Assembly: GCF_001455205.1 (NCBI RefSeq) | Contig: NZ_CP013341.1 | Span: 2,356,001 to 2,420,000, forward strand | DNA length: 64,000 bases | DNA from: Nitrosomonas ureae | GTDB taxonomy: Bacteria > Pseudomonadota > Gammaproteobacteria > Burkholderiales > Nitrosomonadaceae | Reading direction: 5' to 3' | In this document: positions 35,823 to 43,500 of the stretch, piece by piece | Layout of the letters: the number at the start of each line of letters is the position of its first letter | Numbering within the stretch: position 1 is the first letter of the stretch | Position numbers and translations under genes: made by a program | Notes under the pieces: generated by a model | Told to the model about the DNA's origin: nothing | Databases searched by the model: none | What the model saw: the letters and a program-made list of their open reading frames with translations, nothing else

Positions 35823-35918
35823 GCCTTTAAACCCCGACTAGTAGCAAATCTTGAAAGGGGGGCCTCGAGGTTTTGCCAAAGGCAAAACGTAGGGGTTCTC
35901 AAGTTTGCGTAAACGGGT
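35823..35918. repeat. Inovirus end repeat, copy B
   Basis: 96 bp with about 90 percent identity to 43127-43221. It contains a perfect hairpin GTTTTGCCAAAGGCAAAAC (8-bp stem, AAA loop) and flanking CTTGA and TCAAG that can extend the structure. Located after the cargo gene in both prophage copies and separated by 7.3 kb, about one filamentous phage genome. Candidate for the attachment site, packaging signal or origin. Confidence 0.65.
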
Positions 35919-36008
35919 CTATTAACGGAACATTTTTTGCCGTGCCATACAAATTCATCTTCTGTTACCCTGATGACTTAAAATACTATGGTAATTTCAG
36001 TGACAATA

Positions 36009-36800
36009 TTATTGGCTTATATTTGTCGAATTACGGGGTAGGTTATTATTTACTTTCCACTCTTCCAAATAATCATATAATGCACGGAATTCATTAGGCT
36101 TATTTTCTCTAAGCTTGTAAAGCAGTGGATCAAGTAGCATCTTTTGATCTGCATACCAATGACCATTGTCAATAGCTCTTAATATTAATTTTAAACCATC
36201 CTCATAATTCTCTAAAGATATCTTTACTAGTCCTAAATTAAAGCGAAAAATTGAATTTTCTGGAAAGCGCTCTACTAAATCGGCAAAAATATTTTCAGCA
36301 TTCTTCATATTGCTTGGTATACGAGAATTCATTAATGCCAATGCTTTTAAATTGAGTACATCTACAAAGTCTGGTCGATTAGCCAATAAAATATCAGACA
36401 AATCAATTGCTTGTTGAATTCTGCTAAATCTAATTAATAAATGCGTGATATTTCTTAGTAGTTGCTCATTCCAATTATTGTTTGAAACTTCTTTAGTATA
36501 CTGTAGAGCAAAATTACCTAATTTTTCGATTTGATTCATACTCATTAAATCTTTTAATGACTCCACAGGAGTATTCGTCGATAAAAGATCGATTAATGTT
36601 TCTGAAAGTAATATGTATGATTTTATGGATTCTTTTGTATCACGAAGCTCAAAAGTTGCTCCAAGAAGTTTGAAATTACTTAATGATTGAAGCACTCGCT
36701 TAACTTCTTTGTGGAAAATTAAAAGACATACACTAAGTAAAAGTAGCCAAAAACCTGATTCTATAAGTTTTAATGTTATGATTTCTGACATATTTATCAT
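36009..36800 (-). CDS. Membrane-anchored TPR-like protein, unknown, in prophage accessory region
   Basis: A 263-residue protein. The N-terminus has one membrane helix (SGFWLLLLSVCLLIFHK, about residues 13-30) followed by ESIKSYILLSETLIDLLSTN and TPR-like helical repeats: AIDLSDILLANRPDFVDVLN, MKNAENIFADLVERFPENSI and NYEDGLKLILRAIDNGHWYA. Very AT-rich compared with core genes. It lies against the phage genes and could be a superinfection-exclusion or host-interaction factor; that is inference. Start at the first ATG, no clear ribosome-binding site. Confidence 0.6.
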   Translation of the reverse strand: MINMSEIITLKLIESGFWLLLLSVCLLIFHKEVKRVLQSLSNFKLLGATFELRDTKESIKSYILLSETLIDLLSTNTPVESLKDLMSMNQIEKLGNFALQYTKEVSNNNWNEQLLRNITHLLIRFSRIQQAIDLSDILLANRPDFVDVLNLKALALMNSRIPSNMKNAENIFADLVERFPENSIFRFNLGLVKISLENYEDGLKLILRAIDNGHWYADQKMLLDPLLYKLRENKPNEFRALYDYLEEWKVNNNLPRNSTNISQ

Positions 36801-36917
36801 TTCAATGTAAGGCTAAAGTCTATCATATTGCCTATGTTTCCTTGTTTTTCAATTTTAACTAAACGGTTAATATTTTTTTCTTTCTGCCGCTAGGCTGCAG
36901 ATTATCTCTTTAATTTT

Positions 36918-37151
36918 ATGTCAACTTATACAAAACTTAATAATCTGTATTGGAGAATCCGCTATATGCGTAATAAATCAGAGAAAAGGAAATTTTATAG
37001 ATATGTATTTAAGGAAAAAAAACGCCTGATTGAGTTAGGCGTTGATAAAGAAGAATTACGTTTGCTTTGTAGATCGCTTAGTAACACGCTAAATTTAAAC
37101 GCCGAGAGAAGGCTCTCACAATACCGAAAAGACAATTTTGTAAGTAATTGA
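36918..37151 (+). CDS. Small basic protein, unknown
   Basis: A 77-residue very basic protein, MSTYTKLNNLYWRIRYMRNK with SEKRKFYRYVFKEKKRLIEL. Length and charge suggest a nucleic-acid-binding role, but there is no recognised motif. It lies between the TPR-like gene and the repressor, reading toward the repressor gene. No clear ribosome-binding site, so it is only moderately supported. Confidence 0.4.
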   Translation: MSTYTKLNNLYWRIRYMRNKSEKRKFYRYVFKEKKRLIELGVDKEELRLLCRSLSNTLNLNAERRLSQYRKDNFVSN

Positions 37152-37169
37152 TTATTATATATATTAAAT

Positions 37170-37541
37170 TTAGTATTTTACACAATACAAATTGTTTACG
37201 TGTCCACTGAGCAATTGTCCAGCATGAGTAGGGGTTGAAGTCATTGAACTAAACGTAAAAATAAAAGCAGCGGTCACAATAGATGCTGCTCTATTAAAGC
37301 AACTTTTGAAAATTTTTATTCTTTCCTCGTCTTTTTCTGTCACTAGGTTACTTGCAGCAATTACTTCTAGCCTATCAACTTCGATAAAATCTGCTAGTTT
37401 GATGCAAACCGCGTCCGGTAATCCTTTTTTCCCTGCTTTAACGGCTCTAAGCCCACTATCATATTGACCGAGGTATTCAGCTAATTTAACTTGAGTGCCT
37501 GCCTTTTGTTCGCCTAACTCAATATATTTTTTCATATCCAT
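37170..37541 (-). CDS. Inovirus repressor-type protein (DUF3693-like helix-turn-helix)
   Basis: A 123-residue protein: MDMKKYIELGEQKAGTQVKL, then AEYLGQYDSGLRAVKAGKKG and LPDAVCIKLADFIEVDRLEV form an XRE-like helix-turn-helix of the DUF3693 type found in filamentous phages. A hydrophobic stretch (AASIVTAAFIFTFSSM) near residues 84-100 may anchor it. It is divergent from rep, as in phage immunity repressors such as RstR. Tandem 16-bp repeats in the divergent region may be its operator. Confidence 0.7.
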   Translation of the reverse strand: MDMKKYIELGEQKAGTQVKLAEYLGQYDSGLRAVKAGKKGLPDAVCIKLADFIEVDRLEVIAASNLVTEKDEERIKIFKSCFNRAASIVTAAFIFTFSSMTSTPTHAGQLLSGHVNNLYCVKY

Positions 37542-37595
37542 AGTATAAATGTCCTGTTGAAAGACAAAATTTTGTACGATAACGTGCCGTATAGA

Positions 37596-37635
37596 TAAAT
37601 ATTTGTCGGATTAAATATTGTCTGGATAAATATTA
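37596..37635. promoter_or_regulatory. Tandem operator-like repeats in the divergent phage promoter
   Basis: TAAATATTTGTCGGAT at 37596-37611 is followed directly by TAAATATTGTCTGGAT at 37612-37627 and by part of a third (AAATATTAC). AAATATT also makes an inverted pair. Location between repressor and rep genes makes it a probable repressor binding site. Confidence 0.5.
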
Positions 37636-37670
37636 CTTCTCAATTTTCCTTAAGTCAAGCAGGGGTATTC

Positions 37671-37985
37671 ATGAGAAACGTTAAAAATAGCTATTTCCGC
37701 GCAATCCTAGAAGTAACCAACAATGGAACACTTCCCGAATATTCCGACTTGTGGCGCTCGTACCATCCAACAGCATTAATGCTGGATAGCGATTATTGTT
37801 TATTTACTGAACCTGGACGGTTTGAGCCGACGACTTCGGAGGAGGCGATAACCGGCCAGGACTCCCAAAAAATACTTTACGTTCCAGTTACACGTAAAGT
37901 TAGTCCACGAACATGGACAAAAGCGACAAATCGGACAGGTAAAGTTAGTTCAAAAATCCGGACAATCTCCGAAAACCTGCACTAA
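37671..37985 (+). CDS. Inovirus protein of unknown function upstream of rep
   Basis: A 104-residue protein, MRNVKNSYFRAILEVTNNGT, with LWRSYHPTALMLDSDYCLFT and a basic C-terminal end (VTRKVSPRTWTKATNRTGKV). No signal peptide. It lies 14 bases before rep in the first position of the phage rightward operon, where filamentous phages often carry small regulators or genes of unknown role. Possibly a nucleic-acid-binding protein. Confidence 0.5.
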   Translation: MRNVKNSYFRAILEVTNNGTLPEYSDLWRSYHPTALMLDSDYCLFTEPGRFEPTTSEEAITGQDSQKILYVPVTRKVSPRTWTKATNRTGKVSSKIRTISENLH

Positions 37986-37999
37986 GGAATCCTCCTAAA

Positions 38000-39011
38000 A
38001 TGATGAATCTGATTCCTGTGTTTGTCGACTATCTGACCATCCGTCAAGTGCATGACGGCGGCAAGCTGCCAGTTATTAACGGGGGCAGAGTGCTGAGAAT
38101 AGATTCCGATGGTGAGATTGAATACGCCGTGGACACTCGGCAAGGTTTGGAAGGTAGTTTTGATAGTCGGGTGGAAGTGCGTTGCGATGGTCATCAGGTC
38201 GAATTCTCCGGCAATATATCCCGCTATGGGCGACAAGATAATTTATTTGGTTTCACTTTTGCCGACAGCATCGAGCGGATCAATGATCTGCTCAAAAGTT
38301 TAGGATTGCCACCTTTTACCGCTGGCAAATTGTATAAGTTCGCTGATTCGGGCTGGACGTGGACAGGTGCCAGAGTCAGCCGGATAGACATAACCTGTAA
38401 TTATGTCACCGGCTCCATGATCGACTCCGAAGCATTACTCCGCAATATGGCAGGTCACCACATTGGCCGACAAAAGGGCTCATTATCCGTCAATGGCGCT
38501 ACCGTTGAATATGGACGAGGTTCCAAATACGTTTACGGCAAACTCTACTGCAAAACCACTGAACTAAAAAAACACCGCTCTAAAAAAATCAGGCCAGCAT
38601 GTTACCGATGAAGTCATCGACTTCTGCCAACACTTAGGCGTAATACGAGAAGAGTTTACTCTGAAATCACGCTTTCTTCTACAAAATGGCTTGGCCTATC
38701 TAGGGGCTATCACTGATGCATTATTAATCGAGGTTTATATGAACAGAACCCAATTACAACGACTGGAAAACGTCAAATACGAAAATTTCAATGATCTGCC
38801 GCCATGGTTGCGAGCAACTTACGTGAGCTGGAAATATGGTTATCCGATTGATCTTAAACGTTCTGCTTTTTATAACCACAGAAAAGCTTTACTTGCTTAC
38901 GGCATTGATATCTCCATCCCCAACAACGTGCAAACCATGCCAATCAAAGTAAAAACAATCGAACTGGCTGCGTTCACCGCGCCTGATTGGTACATCAAGA
39001 AATACGCATAA
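38000..39011 (+). pseudogene. Phage replication initiator (gpII/CRI family), apparent frameshift
   Basis: The first part (38000-38611, 203 residues) reads FVDYLTIRQVHDGGKLPV, FSGNISRYGRQDNLFGFTFA, ARVSRIDITCNYVTGS and TVEYGRGSKYVYGKLYCKTT, typical of gpII/X replication proteins that nick phage DNA. The second part reads HVTDEVIDFCQHLGVIREEF in another frame and continues with QLQRLENVKYENFNDLPPWL to a TAA at 39011. Two 7-A tracts (38566-38572 and 38582-38588) lie at the junction; removing one A from either makes one continuous 336-residue protein. Real lesion, slippage, or sequencing error. Confidence 0.75.
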
Positions 39012-39086
39012 AGTTTTTTTATTACGCTCTGAACTCAATAACCGCCGGTTCAGGCAAAGCGTTAACAGGTGGTGTAAGGGGTTGTC

Positions 39087-39383
39087 ATGTTAGAAAAAGT
39101 CAAAGTAACCGGTATCACCTTCTTTAAAGATACCATCGACGGCAAGCAAATCGATTCAGGTGCGGCATTTGTTGAAGAGCATCTGAATTTCCAAACGGGA
39201 AGGGCGAAAGGAACAGCTACGCAAAAATATCCTCTGGGCGATGCCGGTAAAGCGCAAGCGTTAATGCATCTGGAATTTCCGCTGATGTGTGAAGTTGAAT
39301 TCGTGCGCGTCACCAATGGCAACGTATCCAAGAACATCATCAACTCAATTAAGCCATTGCAACAAGCCAAACCTGCCGCGTGA
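39087..39383 (+). CDS. Phage single-stranded DNA-binding protein (gpV-like)
   Basis: A 98-residue protein: MLEKVKVTGITFFKDTIDGK, GAAFVEEHLNFQTGRAKGTA and MHLEFPLMCEVEFVRVTNGN. Size and position after rep match gpV, which coats the newly made single strand and controls translation of rep. There is no clear zinc or Cys motif, as expected. Starts at ATG 39087 after a GTAAGGGGTTGTC stretch. Confidence 0.75.
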   Translation: MLEKVKVTGITFFKDTIDGKQIDSGAAFVEEHLNFQTGRAKGTATQKYPLGDAGKAQALMHLEFPLMCEVEFVRVTNGNVSKNIINSIKPLQQAKPAA

Positions 39384-39392
39384 TTCCAGCCT

Positions 39393-39435
39393 ATACGCGC
39401 AACGAAAGGGCGCGTATGGGGTGCAATCCCGCACC
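39393..39435 (+). other. Paired hairpins before the coat protein gene
   Basis: ATACGCGC at 39393-39400 pairs with GCGCGTAT at 39410-39417; GGTGC at 39420-39424 pairs with GCACC at 39431-39435. They may regulate translation or processing of the coat mRNA. Confidence 0.45.
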
Positions 39436-39459
39436 GTTTAACTTTAGGAGTAATTCATT

Positions 39460-39822
39460 ATGTTGAAAGCTTTAAAAACCAGCTGCAACAAAACAAAAGA
39501 TGTCGTGATGACTATCGGTTCCAAAGTAGCCCAAAGAATCAAGCGTGAATGTCACACTTTCATGCATAAATTGAGCAAACTATCAAAAGCTTGCAATCAA
39601 GCTTCTCAAAAGGCGATTGAAGGCGAATATCTCGGCAAAGGTGGCCTGATCGTCGCTGGAAGTGCCTCTCTCACCTTCGCCGGTAATGCACTCGCAGCAG
39701 TACCGGAAGGCGTTACCACCGCCATCACATCAGCCGCCACCGATGTGGCAACCGTGGGCGCTGCCGTGATACTGGTTCATATCGGTATTAAAGTCTGGCG
39801 TTGGATTAGAAGCGCATTCTAA
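39460..39822 (+). CDS. Major coat protein precursor (gpVIII-like)
   Basis: A 120-residue protein. The C-terminal 42 residues look like a mature filamentous coat subunit: AVPEGVTTAITSAATDV, a hydrophobic helix GAAVILVHIGIK and a basic end VWRWIRSAF. It is preceded by a signal-peptide-like segment GLIVAGSASLTFAGNALA ending in ALA. Before that is a long basic amphipathic leader (MLKALKTSCNKTKDVVMTIG and KRECHTFMHKLSKLSKAC), longer than usual (about 79 residues). An in-frame ATG at about 39562 would shorten it. AGGAG precedes the first ATG. A strong terminator follows, as in other inoviruses. Confidence 0.75.
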   Translation: MLKALKTSCNKTKDVVMTIGSKVAQRIKRECHTFMHKLSKLSKACNQASQKAIEGEYLGKGGLIVAGSASLTFAGNALAAVPEGVTTAITSAATDVATVGAAVILVHIGIKVWRWIRSAF

Positions 39823-39832
39823 TCTGACTCAC

Positions 39833-39854
39833 AAGGGGGCGCTTCGCCCCCTTT
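39833..39854 (+). terminator. Central phage terminator
   Basis: AAGGGGGCG at 39833-39841 pairs perfectly with CGCCCCCTT at 39845-39853, loop CTT. It lies just after the coat protein gene, the classical place of the central terminator in filamentous phages. Confidence 0.85.
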
Positions 39855-39875
39855 AACACCTCCGGACTTCAAATT

Positions 39876-40190
39876 ATGGGCTACAAATACCAAACGGTTT
39901 GCCATGACACGCTCTATGACTTCCATGTCGCATTTGCTCAAAGTTGCCACGCATCAGGATCAGGTCAATTGGGTGCCATCTATCTTTCCTGTACTGCTGA
40001 TTCAGGTGGTTATGTAGTCATGCAATCCTATAATGCTTCAAACGGCACTCCAGGTACAGCATGGAATTACACGCCGCAAGCCATACCATGCGAAGTCTCT
40101 CTCACCAACCAAACCGGCTTCATGTGGGAACTGGCATTGATCCTGATTGCTGGCTTCTCCATTCGGGCAATCATCAAGGCATTTCAATAA
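39876..40190 (+). CDS. Inovirus minor coat / membrane protein
   Basis: A 104-residue protein starting MGYKYQTVCHDTLYDFHVAF. It has four spaced cysteines in the first part (VCHD, SCHA, LSCTA, IPCE), then a C-terminal membrane helix (GFMWELALILIAGFSIRAI). No cleavable signal is evident. Position between the central terminator and the adsorption gene matches minor coat proteins of other inoviruses. It overlaps the next tiny gene by TAATG. Confidence 0.55.
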   Translation: MGYKYQTVCHDTLYDFHVAFAQSCHASGSGQLGAIYLSCTADSGGYVVMQSYNASNGTPGTAWNYTPQAIPCEVSLTNQTGFMWELALILIAGFSIRAIIKAFQ

Positions 40191-40267
40191 TGGAAATTTG
40201 GCTCTATGACTTCTTCTATCTACTCGCTTTCATGGGTGCGCTATGGCTAATTTTCACCGCTTACTAA
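40190..40267 (+). CDS. 25-residue phage membrane peptide (gpVII/gpIX-like)
   Basis: ATG at 40190 shares its A with the stop of the previous gene. The product MEIWLYDFFYLLAFMGALWL continues IFTAY and is almost entirely one membrane helix. Size and place match the tiny minor coat proteins VII and IX of filamentous phages. It overlaps the next gene by 25 bases. Confidence 0.6.
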   Translation: MEIWLYDFFYLLAFMGALWLIFTAY

Positions 40268-41562
40268 CAACAATTTTTTTCAGTTTATTTTTTTGTTCTC
40301 CGGCTTTCTCGCAATCCGCACCGGTCGGCGCCATCGACCTGGCCGGATGGATCAAAGGCGCTGACGGTGCCTATACTAAAGCATTCGGCGAATCGGCAAG
40401 AGTAACGCTCTCAAGTCCACCCGGCGGCATATCAACCACCTCAACAGCACTGATCAACACACCAAAAGGCATTCAAGCAATGGATATTGTCAAAACCGCT
40501 GCTGTGGATGTCGGCAGGGTGGGCGCATCCGTCGCAACTTTAGCCAAGCGGGTTGGACCCGTCGGCATGACATTAACCGCAGTTTCCCTGGTATGTGAAT
40601 TAACAGACATTTGCAATGTTGACGGGGTTTTCAATAAATTTACTTCGTTAACTGGTGGCGATGCTATTGAAACACATGTCGGCTGGTGTGTCAGCAATGG
40701 AAGTCAAATACCTTGTTATCCTGATAAAGATTTAAGGTCTGTGGTTCAGGCCGCTAATGCCTGTTTTTCCGCCAATCCATCGAACTGCGAATATGGAGAC
40801 ACTGAGCCAAGATATACAGGCGGTACGCTCGTAGGTGCAAATTATCGTTTAAGATTTAAATCTGACGGATCATATACCTCTCCTATACCTGCAACATTCA
40901 TGGAAACTTATACGCCGCCAGCTGCAACCTCTGCACCTGCCACAACATCGGATTGGGATTCCAAAGCAGCTTTGCTCAATGATGACCGCTTCATCCCTGA
41001 ACTCATCAACAAAGGTGAAAGCGTGCCCTCCGGAGCTCCAACTCTGACACCAGACCAGAAAAAAGGACTCGGCCTCGAATCAAAACCCACCAGAGATTCA
41101 AGCGGCAATGTAACAGGGCGCGAAGACACCACCACGGAAATAGAGGCCGTTGACGCGGGTACCACAGACAATCCGGGGCGCGTCATTATCAAGGAAACAC
41201 AAACGACGATTAAGTACGACATCAACAACAACCAAATCAACACCACCACCAACACCCGCTACAGCAGCCAGCCGCAACCGGACAAACCGCAGCAGAACTT
41301 TGAAATCAAGTTCGATGAAGTGCCACCGGCAGAACTGCAAACACACAATGTTCAAGCCACATTAACCGGCAATAGCTGGGGGGAGGAGGGAACCTGTCCG
41401 CCGGATATCCCTATCGACATTTCCTATTACCCGATGAATCTGGTCATTCCAACAGCGCCAGTCTGCGATACCGCAGAAAAGATCAATCCACTCGTTTTAT
41501 TACTCGCATCGATTGCCGGTGTGTATATCGTCTCCGGCGTTCGCAGCACGGAGGTTAAATAA
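40243..41562 (+). CDS. TspB-like phage adsorption protein (gpIII-like)
   Basis: A 439-residue exported protein. Signal peptide MANFHRLLTTIFFSLFFCSP to AFS, then ASVATLAKRVGPVGMTLTAV, an extracellular Cys-containing part, a repetitive linker (PSGAPTLTPDQKKGLGLE, TSDWDSKAALLNDDRFIPEL), the TspB-like C-terminus EIKFDEVPPAELQTHNVQA and CPPDIPIDISYYP, and a final helix VLLLASIAGVYIVSGV. In filamentous phages this slot binds the host receptor or pilus. It is translationally coupled to gpVI (ATG overlapping its stop). Confidence 0.8.
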   Translation: MANFHRLLTTIFFSLFFCSPAFSQSAPVGAIDLAGWIKGADGAYTKAFGESARVTLSSPPGGISTTSTALINTPKGIQAMDIVKTAAVDVGRVGASVATLAKRVGPVGMTLTAVSLVCELTDICNVDGVFNKFTSLTGGDAIETHVGWCVSNGSQIPCYPDKDLRSVVQAANACFSANPSNCEYGDTEPRYTGGTLVGANYRLRFKSDGSYTSPIPATFMETYTPPAATSAPATTSDWDSKAALLNDDRFIPELINKGESVPSGAPTLTPDQKKGLGLESKPTRDSSGNVTGREDTTTEIEAVDAGTTDNPGRVIIKETQTTIKYDINNNQINTTTNTRYSSQPQPDKPQQNFEIKFDEVPPAELQTHNVQATLTGNSWGEEGTCPPDIPIDISYYPMNLVIPTAPVCDTAEKINPLVLLLASIAGVYIVSGVRSTEVK

Positions 41563-41855
41563 TGTTCAATTTACTGATCATACCGCTCTGCGCTTTCCTG
41601 ACATCGAGCATCGGCTTTCTGGCAGTTCGCGCCTTGTCGGGTCTAGGTATTGGCGTTTTGAGCTTCACCGCCATCAATGTGGCGCTCGATGCGCTGTTCT
41701 CGCAAGCGCAAGGATACTTTAGCGCTATACCTTACTTTGCTTTGCAAACCTTAAACCTTGCCGGATTTGGCCAGGGCTTGGGCATCATCATGGGCGCAAT
41801 CACATTCCGCATGACTTTCGTACTGTTGCCTAAACTGGGAGTGATACCAAAATGA
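41562..41855 (+). CDS. gpVI-like minor coat protein (DUF2523 family)
   Basis: A 97-residue protein: start FNLLIIPLCAFLTSSIGFLA, then VALDALFSQAQGYFSAIPYF, ALQTLNLAGFGQGLGIIMGA and a C-terminal LLPKLGVIPK. Three hydrophobic segments. DUF2523 proteins act as capping minor coat proteins and pair with the TspB-like adsorption protein. It overlaps zot by 4 bases (ATGA). Confidence 0.8.
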   Translation: MFNLLIIPLCAFLTSSIGFLAVRALSGLGIGVLSFTAINVALDALFSQAQGYFSAIPYFALQTLNLAGFGQGLGIIMGAITFRMTFVLLPKLGVIPK

Positions 41856-42826
41856 TCATCATACTGACGGCAACGCCTGGCTGCGGAAAAACCAATCACG
41901 CCGTATGGAGCCACATTAAACCGGCGGTTGAAAATGAACGAATCGTCTATGTTTGCGGCATTCCGGATTTAAAGCTGATGCACATCAAGCTATCGATAGC
42001 CAAGCTTAACACCTGGGCAGAACGCACACCGATAGATGAAACTGAACCGGAAGGAAAGCAAAAGCTTAACAACATAACCGAAGGCAGTCTCATTGTTGTG
42101 GATGAAGCCGCTTATCCGTGGCCGGCCATCGATCTGAAAGACCCTCCGGAATACATCAAATATCTTTCCCAACATAGAAAGCACGGGCTTGATTTCCTGG
42201 TGATCACGCAATCGCCCAAGTTCGTGCATCCGTTCGTACTGGAAAACGCAGATAGGCATATTCACCTGAGCCAGGAATGGTCTGGTAATAAACAATATGA
42301 ATGGTCGGAATACTGCGCTAACCCGAAACTCAAAACCAATCGTCAAAATGCAGTCAAGAAGCCGTACAAACTGGAAAAGAAAGCATTTGAATTGTATTAC
42401 TCAGCCAGCCTGCATGTAGAAAAACCAAAACGAGCAATTCCTAAAATGGTTTATGCAGCAATATTCCTATTATTCGCAGTTCCGGCAATGGCAATGATCA
42501 CTTATGGGCGCATTACTGACCGTCTAGCCGATCCGATGCAAGAAATTGCCTCAAATGAAGAGGAAAAAACCAACAAATCGGAGCAGGGCGACGATATGCC
42601 ACCAGGAAGCGTTATTCCGGTAACTCAGCCTGTCATTGCATTGCCAAGTACAAAAGAATCGCTTTCAATGCTATCTGACGCGGTCGACTGGTCGCAGGTT
42701 GCCGCGTGCGTTTCCAGCAAATCGAATTGCATCTGTTATGGCCATCAGGCGCAACGATTGAATATTGTTCCGGATACTTGTAATGCGGCTATTAATTACG
42801 GGTGGATTGCCACAAATAAACTTTAG
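41852..42826 (+). CDS. zot: Zonular occludens toxin domain protein (phage assembly ATPase, gpI)
   Basis: A 324-residue protein; N-terminal ATPase with Walker A ATPGCGKTN, Walker B-like SLIVVDEAAYPWPA, and HRKHGLDFLVITQSPKFVHP, typical of Zot/gpI. A membrane helix (MVYAAIFLLFAVPAMAMITY) near residues 195-215 anchors it, and the C-terminal part with a few cysteines (ACVSSKSNCICYG) would be in the periplasm. Zot-type proteins drive phage assembly and export through the inner membrane. Copies A and B have broken versions of this gene. Confidence 0.93.
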   Translation: MIIILTATPGCGKTNHAVWSHIKPAVENERIVYVCGIPDLKLMHIKLSIAKLNTWAERTPIDETEPEGKQKLNNITEGSLIVVDEAAYPWPAIDLKDPPEYIKYLSQHRKHGLDFLVITQSPKFVHPFVLENADRHIHLSQEWSGNKQYEWSEYCANPKLKTNRQNAVKKPYKLEKKAFELYYSASLHVEKPKRAIPKMVYAAIFLLFAVPAMAMITYGRITDRLADPMQEIASNEEEKTNKSEQGDDMPPGSVIPVTQPVIALPSTKESLSMLSDAVDWSQVAACVSSKSNCICYGHQAQRLNIVPDTCNAAINYGWIATNKL

Positions 42827-42896
42827 AGGAGGGATATTAATACCGTTATTAAGTTAATAAGATTTAAAACTAAATTATTTTTTGGGAAGGGCAATT

Positions 42897-43112
42897 ATGA
42901 AAGCTGCGATTTTAATCCGGAGTAAACTAAATGATCAATTTGTCGCTTGTTATCCTTACTCAACTATTCCAGAAAAGGAAAGAAGTACCGTACATAACGA
43001 TTTTAATTTCTGTTGGGAAATAGCTTTAAACAATAAGCTTGTGAAAGCTGGAACTGAGGAGCAACATTATTTTTCTTTTGTTGATCTGGATGATCCGAAC
43101 TATAAAAATTAA
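42897..43112 (+). CDS. Small accessory protein, phage-cargo position (copy C)
   Basis: A 71-residue protein, MKAAILIRSKLNDQFVACYP with STVHNDFNFCWEIALNNKLV and a C-terminal YFSFVDLDDPNYKN. ATG at 42897 with GGAAGGG seven bases upstream. No signal peptide or membrane segment. It lies in the slot after zot, like the two unrelated genes in copies A and B. No recognised family. Confidence 0.6.
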   Translation: MKAAILIRSKLNDQFVACYPYSTIPEKERSTVHNDFNFCWEIALNNKLVKAGTEEQHYFSFVDLDDPNYKN

Positions 43113-43126
43113 TCAAAAAATAAAAA

Positions 43127-43221
43127 GCCTTTAAACCCTGACTAGTAGCAAATCTTGAAAGGAGGCTCCGAGGCTTTGCCAAAGGCAAAATGTAGGAGTT
43201 CTCAAGTTTGCGTAAACGGGT
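43127..43221. repeat. Inovirus end repeat, copy C
   Basis: 95 bp, about 90 percent identical to 35823-35918. The hairpin is less perfect here (CTTTGCCAAAGGCAAAA), but the flanking CTTGA and TCAAG are kept. It follows the cargo gene at the same place as in copy B. Confidence 0.65.
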
Positions 43222-43500
43222 ATGTTCCTGTTTTTTGTTTTGCCAAACCACGAACCCTTTTCTTCCCTCTCCAATACCAAGCATCTCATAAATGGTTGCC
43301 GACGATTACGAAGGATATACACCCTAAAATAGGCATTCTGTTTAATCCTAAATGTAAAGATTTATCTTGACTTACTCATTCTTTAAAATAATTTAAATTA
43401 CAAGATACAATTACCAAAATAATAATTAATTATGATTCGTGCCATTAGAATTAGAACTGATACTAGAAGTGGCCTCACTTGATTGGACTAATATATCTTA
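43222..43500. other. AT-rich region after the prophage
   Basis: No credible gene; the only frame through it is an overlap of the repeat. Probably the old attachment neighbourhood plus the promoter of the next gene. Confidence 0.25.

Larger units (their letters stand above)
35919..43221. mobile_element. Near-complete inovirus (filamentous phage) prophage, copy C
   Basis: Gene order is that of filamentous phages: divergent repressor, small ORF, rep (gpII), ssDNA-binding protein (gpV), major coat, a terminator, minor coats, TspB/gpIII-like, gpVI, Zot/gpI, cargo gene. Total about 7.3 kb between the two 95-bp repeats. The left part also has a membrane protein gene and a small basic gene. No integrase is encoded, so integration probably used host or IS machinery. 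A frameshift in rep is the only lesion seen. Confidence 0.85.

Noticed and set aside
43155..43370. 71-codon frame over the phage end repeat
   Set aside because: It is a shadow frame over the repeat and hairpin and has no ribosome-binding site.
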